Counted from the stretch's first letter, positions 9,085 to 17,629 are shown. The stretch: DNA of 64,000 nucleotides from Candidatus Thermochlorobacteriaceae bacterium (GCA_029263855.1 JAJUFC010000007.1:1-64000), one strand, 5' to 3'. A program made the numbers and translations. Notes: generated by a model from the letters alone, not told the origin.

Positions 9085-9350
9085 TCACCGAGGGACGTGA
9101 TGCACAGCGTCAAGCGGAAAGTTCAATTCTTTGGCAATCGCTTCATCAGATAAGCCCAAGCGGCGCAAGAGCGTAACGGCTTCAAGTTTGCCTTCTAACA
9201 ACCCTTTGCGCTTGCCTTCCTCAAAGACCTATTTGTAAAATTGTATCTCTTTCAAGAGTTCCCTTTGTATTCCTAACATCGCTCTGACCTCCTCTCGTGT
9301 TAGTTTTGAAAACTTGTATGTGATTATCTGCTCTATCAAATCTTTTCACT
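9085..9350 (-). pseudogene. Remnant of an Rpn/DUF2887-type nuclease gene, interrupted by an amber codon
   Basis: A minus-strand frame encodes a recognisable C-terminal tail: LTREEVRAMLGIQ, LLKEIQFYK, a stop, then VFEEGKRKGLLEGKLEAV and LLRRLGLSDEAIAKEL. This is typical of the Rpn/PD-(D/E)XK putative-transposase families (DUF2887 and relatives), whose tails carry EEG.R.G repeats. The TAG at 9229-9231 sits where these families usually have Gln, so one C-to-T change explains it. The catalytic N-terminal domain is missing upstream, where stops appear beyond 9350. It is therefore a decayed 3' fragment rather than a working gene. Family naming is from memory of the tail pattern. Confidence 0.6.
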
Positions 9351-9366
9351 CTCAACTCTCTATTCC

Positions 9367-12300
9367 TTAACGCACAATGGCGAGTTTGCCGATTTTTTCC
9401 GCTACGCTTTCCGCCGTGATGCGATAAATGTAGATGCCGCTCGAAATTTTCTCGCCCTTGTCGGTATCAAGTTGCCAACGCGCGCCGCCCGTCTCGCCTT
9501 CGTGCTCAATCGTCTTAATCGCCTTGCCCGTGAGCGTGTAGATGTGAATCGTCGCCTTGCGCGTCAGGTTCGCGAACATCACATAATCCACGCCGCTCGA
9601 TTTGCTGTATGGATTCGGATACGTGAAAACATCGGCGAGCGTTTCCTTTACGGAACTGAACGAAACCACGTTGCCGCTGTTTGCCGTGTCAATCGTCAAA
9701 CCGTCGAGACTGCGAATGTTTCGAACAACTAAACTCACGGTAAACCCCAGCGCGCCAATCGGTCTGCCTTCAAGGTCAAGCGTCATTTTGTCGTTTTGAA
9801 CGCTCGCGCTCCTCACGCGCCCGTCGGGCTTCACGACGAAATTTTGCGGGGAAACGGAATTGGGGTCAATCGGACGGTTCATCGTTAGCGAGACACGATA
9901 GGGCGAAATCACTTCTCTTTCCACGATGTAAAACGAGGCTTGCGATTCAGGCGCAACATCAAAAGTTGCCGCGTTGAAGTTTGTATCGAGCCTCGCGTTG
10001 AAGATGTCGCGCAAGCCTGAAACGCGAACCACGTATCGCCCCGTATCGAGCGGCGCGTAACGGAACGACAGCACAGCCTCTTCCCCGCCCTTTGCAAACG
10101 CAACCGATTGCGCGAATCGCGTCTCGCCGTTCTTTTCAATCGCGAACATTCCCGCTTGAATTGGCGACTGCATCGGTCGGTTGAATCGCACTCTCAAACT
10201 TTGATTCGTCCAACTCGCCGAAACGACGCGCGGAAGCGAAACGGAGCGACCAATCAAATACGCGCTCGTGTCGCTTTCCCGAATCCCGTCGCTCGCCGTT
10301 ACGGCATAGACATAAAACAAATTCGGATTGACGCTGTTATCCACGAACTCCATATTGCTTGTCGTGGCGTAAAGCGAAACGTTGAACGGATACGTCGGAA
10401 ATGCGGTCGTGGCTTGGCGATAAATTTTATACTGCGTCGCGCCTTGAACGCTTCGCCACGCAAGGCGAATTTGGTTTGTTCCAAGCGGTTCGCCCATCAC
10501 GCCGACGGGCGCAAGGATTCCCTGAAAATTTTGATACTCCCACGCATAACTGAACAGGTCGTCGCAGAAGTAAATCTCATTTAAGCCGTTGCCATCGGCA
10601 TCGCCGACCATTACTTCTTGCGCTTGCGCAAAAGGATAATTCCAAACGGGCGCAAACGACTGCGAAGCCCCGTCCCACTTGAAAATGTAGAGGTTTGGAT
10701 ACGCAACGATGATGAGTTCGTCGATGCCATCTCTGTCCAAATCGCTCGTGGCGACCGCGCTTTCGAAGAAGCGTTTGTAGCGATAGTTGAAGAAGGCTTG
10801 CTTCCAAATTCTTTGCAGGCTATCGCCATTGGCTTGCCAACATTCATAGACCCAAATCGGCGTGGCGTAGTTGCGAAGCGAGTCGAAGAGTTCTTCGCTG
10901 TGATAGCCGATGATGAGTTGGCGTTTGCCGTTGTTGAGATAGTTGCCGCTCGTAATGCCTTGACTGCCGCCAATGAAGCCCGCGCCCGCTTGGTATTGCC
11001 AACTCAATGCGTAACTGTTCCCGCTTCCTGAATATTCGTAGGCGAAAAAGTTTGCGTCGTAATCGCCGACGACGATTTCGTTTCTGCCGTCGCCGTCGAA
11101 GTCATCGACGATGGCGCGAGGCTGTTCGAAGAGCGGCGCGGTTCTTGGATTTTCGCGACTGCGAAACGGATTCGGAAGCGAGGCGATGAGTTGAAACGCA
11201 TTGTTGTAGATGAGGTAATTCGTATCGCGCCGAGCGAGCATCTGAATTTCGCCGTTGCGCTTGGTGTCGGCGAAAGTTGCGCCCCAAAAATCGCCGCGGG
11301 CGGTGTCTAAAAATTTGATGGAACTAAACGGCGAACCTTGTGGCGTGGCTTGCGAAAAGACGATGGTTTTGCCGCCCGCGCTCGCGAGCAATTCCAAGTT
11401 GCCGTCGCCGTCGATATCCGCCACGCTTCGCGGAATTTGAATCTGCGGAACGGTGTCGAGCAAGATGAACTTCGCGCTATCGGCGTTGTATTCGTAGCGT
11501 CGCAGGTCGCCGAACTTTCTGCCTTCGAGCGGTTTGCTTTCGTTCATCAAGACTTCCTTGCGACCGTTGCGATTGAAATCTTGCGTCGTTTTGAGGAAGT
11601 AGCCTTTGGGCAAGCGCAAATCGCGTCGCTCGCGCAAGTAGGTTTGCCCGAATGTCGGAATTTGGCTTACGGAGCCGTTGAGCCGAACCGTGAGCGTGTC
11701 GCTTCGCGAAATAAGTCCCGCAAGGTTTTTCGCCTCGATGAAAAATTCGTAATCGGTTTCAGGTTGGAGTTCGCTTTCGCGCAAGAGCGCGGCGTGCCGC
11801 AATCGTATGCCGTCGAAGCGAAACGCCGAAAAGGGTTGAGACGAATTGCGTCGGCGATAAAACGCGATGGCGTCGCATTGGTCGTCGGTTCGACATTCAA
11901 TCAAAACGCCCCGCCTATCATTGACGATAACATCGATTGCGGAGAGATTAGAGATGACGGGCGGCGTGCGGTCAATGACGACGCGAATTCGATTCTCAAT
12001 CGCGCGTCCTGTGGTTTCGCGCACCGAGAGCCGAAGCGTGTAATCGTCATCGGGCAAGAGCGAATCGGGCTGAACGACGTTCCAAACCGCGAGCGTGTCG
12101 CGAATGAGCGGACGGTTCGATGTGGCGAGCGTTATCCATTGATTTTGATTGCCGATGCCTCTGCGATAGTCGACCGTAAAGGATTGAAAGCGCGGGGAAA
12201 TCGCCGTGCCGATAATGGCGATGGGCGTTTGCGCGGTTCTGCCTTCGTCGGTTTGCGGCGAAAGAATTTTCGCAATCGGCGCGCCGTCGCTTTGAAGCGC

Positions 12301-13809
12301 GTTCAAGATGTTCAAGCGTCCGCTCCCCGTGAAGTGGTCCCAGCCTTCTTCTTCGATGTCGTCGGTCGTTGAAACGATAACGCCGCGAACTTGCTCGGCA
12401 GTAAGATTCGGTCGGAGCGAAAGGAGCAAAGCGACTGCGCCCGCCACGTGCGGCGCGGCGGCGGAGGTGCCTCCAAAACTCGGCGTGTAAAATCCGCGAT
12501 AAAACGGAAAGGTTGTGTTAATGCCCACGCCGGGCGCGCATAAATCCAAGCGAATGCCAAAGGTCGTAAACGGCGTGCGCGTGTCGAATTGCGTCGTTGC
12601 GCCAACGGCGATGACTTCGTCGTAGCCTGCGGGATAGCGTTGTTGGTCGCCGCCCGCGTTGCCCGATGAAGCGCACATCACCACGCCTTGCGCATAGGCA
12701 TATTGCACCGCGTCGCGCACGACGGGCGAAAGCACGACATCGCCGAAGCTCATATTCAAAATGCGAATGTTGTTATCGGCGGCGTAAATGATAGCGGTTG
12801 CAATGTCTCTATCCGCCGCAAAGTCGCCACCGAATCCGCCCCACGCCGTAAAGACGCGAAGGGCGGCGAGTTTGCAATTTGGCGCAACGCCCGCAATGCC
12901 GATGCCGTTGTTCGTCGCCGCCGCCACGATGCCTGCGCAAGCCGTGCCGTGCGAGTTGTCGTCAAACGGATCGGGGTCGGGAAATTGATAATCCGACGCG
13001 CCGTTGAGATGATCAATGTTGAACGGTTGGTCGGTGAAATCGTAGCCGATGACATCGTCGGCGTAACCGTTGCCGTCTTGGTCGATGCCGTCGAAGTCGC
13101 CCGTAATGCCATTGGGGTCGAGTTGGAAGGTGATGGGATTGCGTCGCTCGCGAAAATCCCACGGCTCGAACGTGCCGTTTTGGTTGCGGTCTTCGGCGGG
13201 GTTAATCCAAAGGTTTGGGATTAAGTCGGGGTGCGTGTAGTCGATGCCCGTGTCGATGATGCCAACGCGCACTTGGGGACTGCCCTTCGTGATGCTCCAC
13301 GCTTGAATGGCTTTGACTTTCTCCAAGTTCCATTGTTCCGAAAACGCCGAGTCGTTGGGCGTTGTCCAATCGTCCAAGTCGTAGAGCCTGACGGGTTCGG
13401 CGTAGTCAATGTCGGGGTTGTTTCGGAGCGCGGCGAGAATCGTTGCGATTTCCGATTCGGAATAGGTTGAATCGAGCCGAATCGCATAGACTTTGCCGAC
13501 GCGCGTTTTCTGCTTCGCTTTCTCGAACAAGAATTTTGACGATTCATAGCGCACTTGGATTGAGCCAATGCGGAGCGTTTTAAGCGCGCCTTGCGTCTGC
13601 GCGCTTGAACGAAGCTCTGCGTCAAGGGTTGAACGTTCTTTGAACTTGACGTTGAGTTCGCGTTGAATGGTTCGCTCGGCGTAGAACGGGTTCGGGTTGC
13701 GGGGCGCGTAGAGCGATGGATTGGATTTGAATCGCTCGGCTTCGGGTTGCGCCATAAGCGTTTCGCCAAAAGCGATGAGCGAGATAAACAGAAGCGAGAT
13801 GATGCGCAT
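9367..13809 (-). CDS. T9SS-secreted subtilisin-like serine peptidase with FG-GAP and FnIII-like domains
   Basis: 1480 residues from the ATG at 13809, chosen because it gives a clean signal peptide (MRIISLLFISLIAFGETLMAQ); upstream codons to 13917 read as leader. An I9-like propeptide lies near 80-135. The S8 catalytic domain shows the full triad: Asp186 (GIIDTGIDYTHPDL), His287 (NSHGTACAGI) and Ser449 (GGTSAAAPHVAG). Next come Ig-like regions, then FG-GAP/VCBS-type repeats with calcium-loop motifs (DIDGDGNLELL, DDFDGDGRNEIVVG, SDLDRDGIDELII, GDADGNGLNEIYF), an FnIII-like domain (IRLAWRSVQGATQYKIYR), a bacterial Ig-like region and a type A T9SS domain (FTYPNPYSK ... SSGIYIYRI). It should be exported by Sec, then T9SS, to act outside the cell on proteins. 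Confidence 0.95.
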   Translation of the reverse strand: MRIISLLFISLIAFGETLMAQPEAERFKSNPSLYAPRNPNPFYAERTIQRELNVKFKERSTLDAELRSSAQTQGALKTLRIGSIQVRYESSKFLFEKAKQKTRVGKVYAIRLDSTYSESEIATILAALRNNPDIDYAEPVRLYDLDDWTTPNDSAFSEQWNLEKVKAIQAWSITKGSPQVRVGIIDTGIDYTHPDLIPNLWINPAEDRNQNGTFEPWDFRERRNPITFQLDPNGITGDFDGIDQDGNGYADDVIGYDFTDQPFNIDHLNGASDYQFPDPDPFDDNSHGTACAGIVAAATNNGIGIAGVAPNCKLAALRVFTAWGGFGGDFAADRDIATAIIYAADNNIRILNMSFGDVVLSPVVRDAVQYAYAQGVVMCASSGNAGGDQQRYPAGYDEVIAVGATTQFDTRTPFTTFGIRLDLCAPGVGINTTFPFYRGFYTPSFGGTSAAAPHVAGAVALLLSLRPNLTAEQVRGVIVSTTDDIEEEGWDHFTGSGRLNILNALQSDGAPIAKILSPQTDEGRTAQTPIAIIGTAISPRFQSFTVDYRRGIGNQNQWITLATSNRPLIRDTLAVWNVVQPDSLLPDDDYTLRLSVRETTGRAIENRIRVVIDRTPPVISNLSAIDVIVNDRRGVLIECRTDDQCDAIAFYRRRNSSQPFSAFRFDGIRLRHAALLRESELQPETDYEFFIEAKNLAGLISRSDTLTVRLNGSVSQIPTFGQTYLRERRDLRLPKGYFLKTTQDFNRNGRKEVLMNESKPLEGRKFGDLRRYEYNADSAKFILLDTVPQIQIPRSVADIDGDGNLELLASAGGKTIVFSQATPQGSPFSSIKFLDTARGDFWGATFADTKRNGEIQMLARRDTNYLIYNNAFQLIASLPNPFRSRENPRTAPLFEQPRAIVDDFDGDGRNEIVVGDYDANFFAYEYSGSGNSYALSWQYQAGAGFIGGSQGITSGNYLNNGKRQLIIGYHSEELFDSLRNYATPIWVYECWQANGDSLQRIWKQAFFNYRYKRFFESAVATSDLDRDGIDELIIVAYPNLYIFKWDGASQSFAPVWNYPFAQAQEVMVGDADGNGLNEIYFCDDLFSYAWEYQNFQGILAPVGVMGEPLGTNQIRLAWRSVQGATQYKIYRQATTAFPTYPFNVSLYATTSNMEFVDNSVNPNLFYVYAVTASDGIRESDTSAYLIGRSVSLPRVVSASWTNQSLRVRFNRPMQSPIQAGMFAIEKNGETRFAQSVAFAKGGEEAVLSFRYAPLDTGRYVVRVSGLRDIFNARLDTNFNAATFDVAPESQASFYIVEREVISPYRVSLTMNRPIDPNSVSPQNFVVKPDGRVRSASVQNDKMTLDLEGRPIGALGFTVSLVVRNIRSLDGLTIDTANSGNVVSFSSVKETLADVFTYPNPYSKSSGVDYVMFANLTRKATIHIYTLTGKAIKTIEHEGETGGARWQLDTDKGEKISSGIYIYRITAESVAEKIGKLAIVR

Positions 13810-13915
13810 TTGGTTCAAGTTTGTTTGGAGCAGAGGGCGCAAGTTAGAGCGATTCCGTCTTGATTTCAAGGCATGAAGCAAGGCACTCGTTTTCGGCAGA
13901 CGCTTTCTCAAAAAC

Positions 13916-13945
13916 AAAAGAGCAACTCCGATGAGTTGCTCTTTT
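13916..13945 (-). terminator. Rho-independent terminator (works in both orientations)
   Basis: A perfect 13-bp stem (AAAAGAGCAACTC / GAGTTGCTCTTTT) with a 4-base loop. The A-rich left arm gives a U-run on the minus strand. It lies 22 bases past the stop of the 13967-14347 gene and before the subtilase gene, so it separates the two transcripts. Confidence 0.85.
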
Positions 13946-13966
13946 CACTGTCAAACCGCTCCGCCC

Positions 13967-14347
13967 TTATTTGAAGAATTGGTCGAGCGTGTAGACTTTG
14001 CCGTTGACTTCCACCGAGAGTTCGTTGTTGTTCGGATTGACGAAGACTTGAATTTCGCGCACCGTCCATTGCACGCCGCGCCCGTCGTAGTTCATGTTGT
14101 AGCGTTCTTCGTTGAGCTTGACGGTATCGTCGACGGGAATTGCAATATCTTCGTTGCTTGAAAGGATAACGATTTGGAGTTGTCCTTCTTGCAACTTGCG
14201 CTTCATTTCTTCGGTGTTTGAAAGCCGTCCGTATCCTGCCGCCGAGGCGATGGTGAGTTTGAGTCGACCCAAGTCGTCGCGGCGCGCCTGCGTGATGAAA
14301 TACTTGTCTAACTTATGAACGGCATTTCCAGATTTTGTGATTGGCAT
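13967..14347 (-). CDS. Hypothetical protein
   Basis: 126 residues from the ATG at 14347. The longer open frame (to 14548) crosses the terminator-bearing repeat at 14415-14478, so longer starts are unlikely. No signal peptide, transmembrane segment or recognised motif is seen. The C-terminal half looks like a small beta-rich domain (WTVREIQVFVNPNNNELSVE), and the sequence is charged throughout, suggesting a soluble cytoplasmic protein. It is apparently monocistronic, bounded by hairpins at 14423-14447 upstream and 13916-13945 downstream. I do not recognise the family. Confidence 0.65.
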   Translation of the reverse strand: MPITKSGNAVHKLDKYFITQARRDDLGRLKLTIASAAGYGRLSNTEEMKRKLQEGQLQIVILSSNEDIAIPVDDTVKLNEERYNMNYDGRGVQWTVREIQVFVNPNNNELSVEVNGKVYTLDQFFK

Positions 14348-14414
14348 TGCTTGAAATGTTAAAAGTTGATGTCGTTCAAACTTCTCCTCGTTTGAAATTA
14401 CGACGCGGTTGGTG

Positions 14415-14478
14415 AAACAGAAAAGGCGATTCATATTGAACCGCCTTGCTCGCAACCGTTTTGGACGAGATGCCGTCG
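14415..14478. repeat. About 60-bp intergenic repeat carrying a terminator (copy 1)
   Basis: Shares a block with 17461-17521: a terminator-like hairpin (AAGGCG.TTC ... GAACCGCCTT) followed by GCAACCGTTTTGGACGAGATG. Both copies lie just past the 3' ends of unrelated minus-strand genes. This suggests a dispersed intergenic element or a duplicated 3' end. Confidence 0.6.
14423..14447 (-). terminator. Probable rho-independent terminator of the lipoprotein operon
   Basis: A 10-bp stem with one mismatch (AAGGCGATTCA / TGAACCGCCTT), with U-rich sequence (CCTTTTCTGTTTC) following on the minus strand. It is 36 bases past the stop of the 14484-14930 gene. Confidence 0.65.
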
Positions 14479-14483
14479 CTGAC

Positions 14484-14930
14484 TTATTGCGTAACGCGAG
14501 CGAGCCTGAAGCGCGCCGTGCCAACCTGTTGCCACGAGCCACTATCATCGCTCATAACCAAAATATTTCCGCGAAATCGGCTTTCTGTCAGTTCGGTAAT
14601 CTCCTTAAACTGCTCGTCGAGCGGTCCTGAATCAAACTTGATTCGCCCTCCAATCATTCTGAAAATCCCTTCATCAGAACCAAATCCGGGCACACGAAGC
14701 GTGTAGGCGCTATCGGACTTGAACTCAATCACCAGCCCTTGTATCTGCTGAACCTCTCGCATAATGGGCGTGTTCGGCGAAATCTGCACTTCCTCGTATC
14801 GCCATCGTCCAATCAGTTTTGAGAGGTCAATGGTTGGCGTTGGCTCTGGGTTTGGATTCGGCTCTGAGGGCGTTTCGCTTGAACACCCCAGCATCAACGC
14901 CATCATACACATTCCGATAAGTCGTTTCAT
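14484..14930 (-). CDS. Lipoprotein, lipocalin-like fold suspected
   Basis: 148 residues. It has a signal-peptidase-II signal (MKRLIGMCMMALMLGCSS) with lipobox LGC at Cys16, then a Pro-rich linker (PSEPNPNPEPTP) and a beta-rich domain containing LIGRWRYEEVQI and FKSDSAYTL. The GRW pattern after a lipid anchor recalls small lipocalin-like lipoproteins of the Bacteroidota, but that link is only a resemblance. Its ATG overlaps the stop of the upstream DUF4249-like gene (ATGA, 4 bases), so translation is probably coupled. It is the last gene of the operon. Confidence 0.75.
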   Translation of the reverse strand: MKRLIGMCMMALMLGCSSETPSEPNPNPEPTPTIDLSKLIGRWRYEEVQISPNTPIMREVQQIQGLVIEFKSDSAYTLRVPGFGSDEGIFRMIGGRIKFDSGPLDEQFKEITELTESRFRGNILVMSDDSGSWQQVGTARFRLARVTQ

Positions 14931-15883
14931 TGCTGTTCAAGATTTTGAAGGTTAGAAGAGATATTTCCAACGTCGCCGCGACGCGCAAAGAAAAACACCT
15001 TTGCCAACGAATACGACCCAAATACGCCCGCGATTCTTCCCGGTCCTTGAATGTTTGAGCGCTCTTGTATCGGCTTCTGCGTCTGACGGTCATACCACTC
15101 GCCCCACGCTCCGCCTGAACCGAATGTAAATTGTGCATCGGGGTCGTCCAATGCCGGCTCAAAGATGTTGCCAAAAGCCGTATCCACGGCCATATTTTGA
15201 CGGTCGCTTCTTATCAATGAAGCGGGGTTACCAATCGGCATGTAGAAATAGAATGGAACTACCAATGATTGTTCAACTGAACCCCCTTTTCCTTCTCCAT
15301 CTAGGTTGCTGTCCACTCCTGTTCGCCAATAAAAGAGCCTGCCAATTGGATTACTATAATTAAGCGTAGTAAAATACTCACCTCTTTCATTTGGCAGAAC
15401 GCGGAGCGTATCTCCGTTGCGAATGTTCGTAAATCCGAAGCGTCCCGGAACCGTCGTTCTTGCAGTGTAGGTTTTTCCGTCATAGCGCACGTCCAAAAAG
15501 TAGGTGCGTTGATGCTCGACGCGCAAGGCATTTTGCTCGTCGCGGTAGTAGCCGTTTCCAACATGGCGGAGCGTTACGGCTTCGCCTGCGTCGCTACGAA
15601 TCACGACTTGCGCGTTGGTTCTTGGCGTAATTCTCGGATTGTAACGAATGCGAATTCCGAACAGACAACGATTGACCACTCTATCCGTTCCAATCGGCGG
15701 GCGCGGCGACCTACTGCTGGGCGAAAGCCGTCCGACAAATACTTCGTGCGGGCTTTCGCGCAACGTGTCGGGCGTAATTAGTCCAATAATTACATCGTAT
15801 TCGCCATCCAGCGCCATGTCGGGCTCAAAAATGCCGCACGAGGCAACTATGCAGCACACAAATACAAAAAATAATCGTCTCAT
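14927..15883 (-). CDS. DUF4249-like lipoprotein
   Basis: 318 residues from the ATG at 15883. A TTG three codons upstream is less likely. Signal peptide and lipobox (CCIVASC, lipid-anchored Cys16) are followed by a beta-sandwich-type N-terminal part (YDVIIGLITPDT ... YFLDVRYDGKTYTARTTVPG). The last pattern, a displayed ligand-domain strand before a TVPG turn, recalls the DUF4249 outer-membrane lipoproteins of Bacteroidota, but the match is from memory. It sits 2 bases after the stop of the upstream gene and overlaps the next by 4 bases, so the three lipoproteins form one tightly coupled operon. Function unknown. Confidence 0.7.
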   Translation of the reverse strand: MRRLFFVFVCCIVASCGIFEPDMALDGEYDVIIGLITPDTLRESPHEVFVGRLSPSSRSPRPPIGTDRVVNRCLFGIRIRYNPRITPRTNAQVVIRSDAGEAVTLRHVGNGYYRDEQNALRVEHQRTYFLDVRYDGKTYTARTTVPGRFGFTNIRNGDTLRVLPNERGEYFTTLNYSNPIGRLFYWRTGVDSNLDGEGKGGSVEQSLVVPFYFYMPIGNPASLIRSDRQNMAVDTAFGNIFEPALDDPDAQFTFGSGGAWGEWYDRQTQKPIQERSNIQGPGRIAGVFGSYSLAKVFFFARRGDVGNISSNLQNLEQQ

Positions 15884-15885
15884 TT

Positions 15886-17361
15886 TTACCAATAGTTATC
15901 TTGAAGCGTGAAGACAAAATTGACATCTCGAGAATTTCCTGTTGTTGACGCAAGCCCGTTCCCTTGCAACATATCTCTTTGAATATGAGAAATCGTGATA
16001 TTGATGGTATTGCTCCTCAACCCGTCGTCAGAATTCAGACATCCGCCATAGTGCGCCATGGCTTCAAAAACGGTTTTGACGTTTCGGTCAGCAAAGTCGA
16101 ATGTGTGAAAATCCCTTCCTGCGGCAGTGGAAATTTCTCCACGTTTTCTGCGCACTTCGTTCCACAACGCTTCGGCGAACTGCTTCGCAACTTGAAACCC
16201 AACACTTTGAATATTTAACCTTGCTCCAAAAAAGTTATCGGTAAGAGCTTCAGGATTTGGTGCAAATGTGATGAACTCTTTGACTTGACTCCAAGATTTT
16301 TCAATCCAACTACTCCCGATTTTTAGACGCATCGGTTCACAATCATCTTCAACCGCAATAATGCGAATGTTTGAGATGGGATTTAATCCTATCAAAGTTC
16401 TATTAATCGTGTAAGTTCCCGCACCGGGAATCAAATACCGCTGTCCCGCATTCGGTGGATAAACATCTCCTGAACTTGCGGCAAATAATTCAAGTTCATC
16501 TTCTCCCAGTTCATTATTTGTGAAAGTAAACCTGACTAATCTGAGCCACTTACCTCCCGGAGGCAATTCGGGGATAGCCGGTCCGCCCCAACCGCCGCAC
16601 CCTCCTCTCAATCCGCGATTTTCGTCTTCAATGCCCGCGCATACCCAAGTTCTCATCACGGAGTTTGAATCATACCAATCGAGCAACGCATCAATGCGCT
16701 CTTGTTCCATTTGTAGCCATTCTTCTTCGGTCAATTCAGGCTTAATCAGAATCAGCGGATAATCGACATTTGCCATAATTGAATCGGCTTGCGACGGGTC
16801 TGCTGGCAACGAAAGCACATCTTGCGTTCCATCGCTTTTTTCAACCTCGAGATACATCGGCTGACCTTCCAATTCAGGATAAAATTCGCCGGGGTCAAGC
16901 GCAATGCCATATTCTTGCTCCGACTCAATGCCACCACCTCTGTTTCGCATTCTTTCCGCATTCCATATTTTCATCACCAAATTGTAGCGTTTTCCCTCGA
17001 GCATTAAGTTCATATCAAATTCTGATGACGCGTTTTTCGTTGAAACAGCATAGCCTTGCTTGTAACCCAAGTATCTTTTGTCGCTATAAAACGCGTTTAC
17101 TTCATTGTGCATCACAGACATCAGATTCGGCGACTGAGCAATTTTCTGATTCAATTTTTTTACTTCTTCACGATATCGAATAATCTGATTGCGATATTCT
17201 TGTCCGCAGTTGGATTTTGTGAGTTTTTTAGAGACTGTCCTTGCTGGATTGGTGGATTCTTCGGTCAGGTCGATGGGACGATTTTCATCTCTACATGCAA
17301 AAAGAGAAATGATGAGACTAATACTAACGACTGAACGACTGAACGATTGATAATTGACGCA
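15886..17361 (-). CDS. Putative lipoprotein with no in-frame start codon (possible phase-variable gene)
   Basis: The open frame runs from a TGA at 17362-17364 to 15886. Codons 17295-17328 encode a lipid-attachment signal (VVSISLIISLFAC, Cys at 17293-17295), so coding must begin upstream of 17154, the first conventional start (TTG); the first internal ATG is at 17121. No ATG, GTG or TTG exists between 17154 and the stop. An ATG-ATG pair at 17360-17365 is one frame out, and the interval holds three 8-bp units (17325-17348). One extra unit would join MMRQLSIVQS to the lipobox. The mature part is acidic, has Cys-, Gly- and Trp-rich stretches and a C-terminus typical of envelope proteins, with no recognised family. 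First gene of a three-lipoprotein operon. Confidence 0.65.
   Translation of the reverse strand, partial: CVNYQSFSRSVVSISLIISLFACRDENRPIDLTEESTNPARTVSKKLTKSNCGQEYRNQIIRYREEVKKLNQKIAQSPNLMSVMHNEVNAFYSDKRYLGYKQGYAVSTKNASSEFDMNLMLEGKRYNLVMKIWNAERMRNRGGGIESEQEYGIALDPGEFYPELEGQPMYLEVEKSDGTQDVLSLPADPSQADSIMANVDYPLILIKPELTEEEWLQMEQERIDALLDWYDSNSVMRTWVCAGIEDENRGLRGGCGGWGGPAIPELPPGGKWLRLVRFTFTNNELGEDELELFAASSGDVYPPNAGQRYLIPGAGTYTINRTLIGLNPISNIRIIAVEDDCEPMRLKIGSSWIEKSWSQVKEFITFAPNPEALTDNFFGARLNIQSVGFQVAKQFAEALWNEVRRKRGEISTAAGRDFHTFDFADRNVKTVFEAMAHYGGCLNSDDGLRSNTINITISHIQRDMLQGNGLASTTGNSRDVNFVFTLQDNYW
17325..17348 (-). repeat. 8-bp tandem repeat at the 5' end of a lipoprotein gene
   Basis: Three imperfect 8-bp units (plus strand TAACGACT, GAACGACT, GAACGATT). 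Because 8 is not a multiple of 3, gain of one unit would bring the upstream ATG codons into frame with the lipoprotein signal. The unit resembles the GTTAAGTC repeats at 4180-4203. Confidence 0.6.
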
Positions 17362-17460
17362 TCATGAATAGATATGTTTTGAGTTGAGAGTAACATGCTT
17401 TAATTGATGGGCTGAATTTAGATATGCCCGATTCAATTTTAAAACATTTTTTAGAGATGA

Positions 17461-17521
17461 AATAGAAAAGGCGGTTCATAGCGAACCGCCTTGCTTGCAA
17501 CCGTTTTGGACGAGATGCGTC
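17461..17521. repeat. About 60-bp intergenic repeat carrying a terminator (copy 2)
   Basis: Matches 14415-14478 in hairpin and flanking block (GCAACCGTTTTGGACGAGATG). It lies past the amylase gene. The rest of the 17366-17629 gap shows only a 19-codon frame of no recognisable family (17533-17592) and probably the promoter of the lipoprotein operon. Confidence 0.6.
17468..17492 (-). terminator. Probable rho-independent terminator of the amylase gene
   Basis: A perfect 10-bp stem (AAGGCGGTTC / GAACCGCCTT), 5-base loop, and U-rich CCTTTTCTATTTC on the minus strand. It is about 140 bases past the amylase stop codon and upstream of the lipoprotein operon. Confidence 0.75.
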
Positions 17522-17629
17522 TGCGAGAAAATTTATCTTCCCTCAATTTGCTTGCGGCGCCGATTCAAATAAGAGCCGCCGCTCGCCATCATCAAATTTT
17601 CAGCATTGCGTGAGTTTTAGGCTTCCCCT

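Noticed and set aside
11338-12372. A 344-codon plus-strand frame inside the subtilase gene
   Set aside because: It is a mirror of the protease coding frame, arginine- and glutamate-rich without motifs. The minus strand holds a full S8 triad and repeats.
17533-17592. A 19-codon frame (MMASGGSYLNRRRKQIEGR) in the gap before the amylase gene
   Set aside because: Too short, no family resemblance, no ribosome-binding signal, and located between a stop codon and a terminator.
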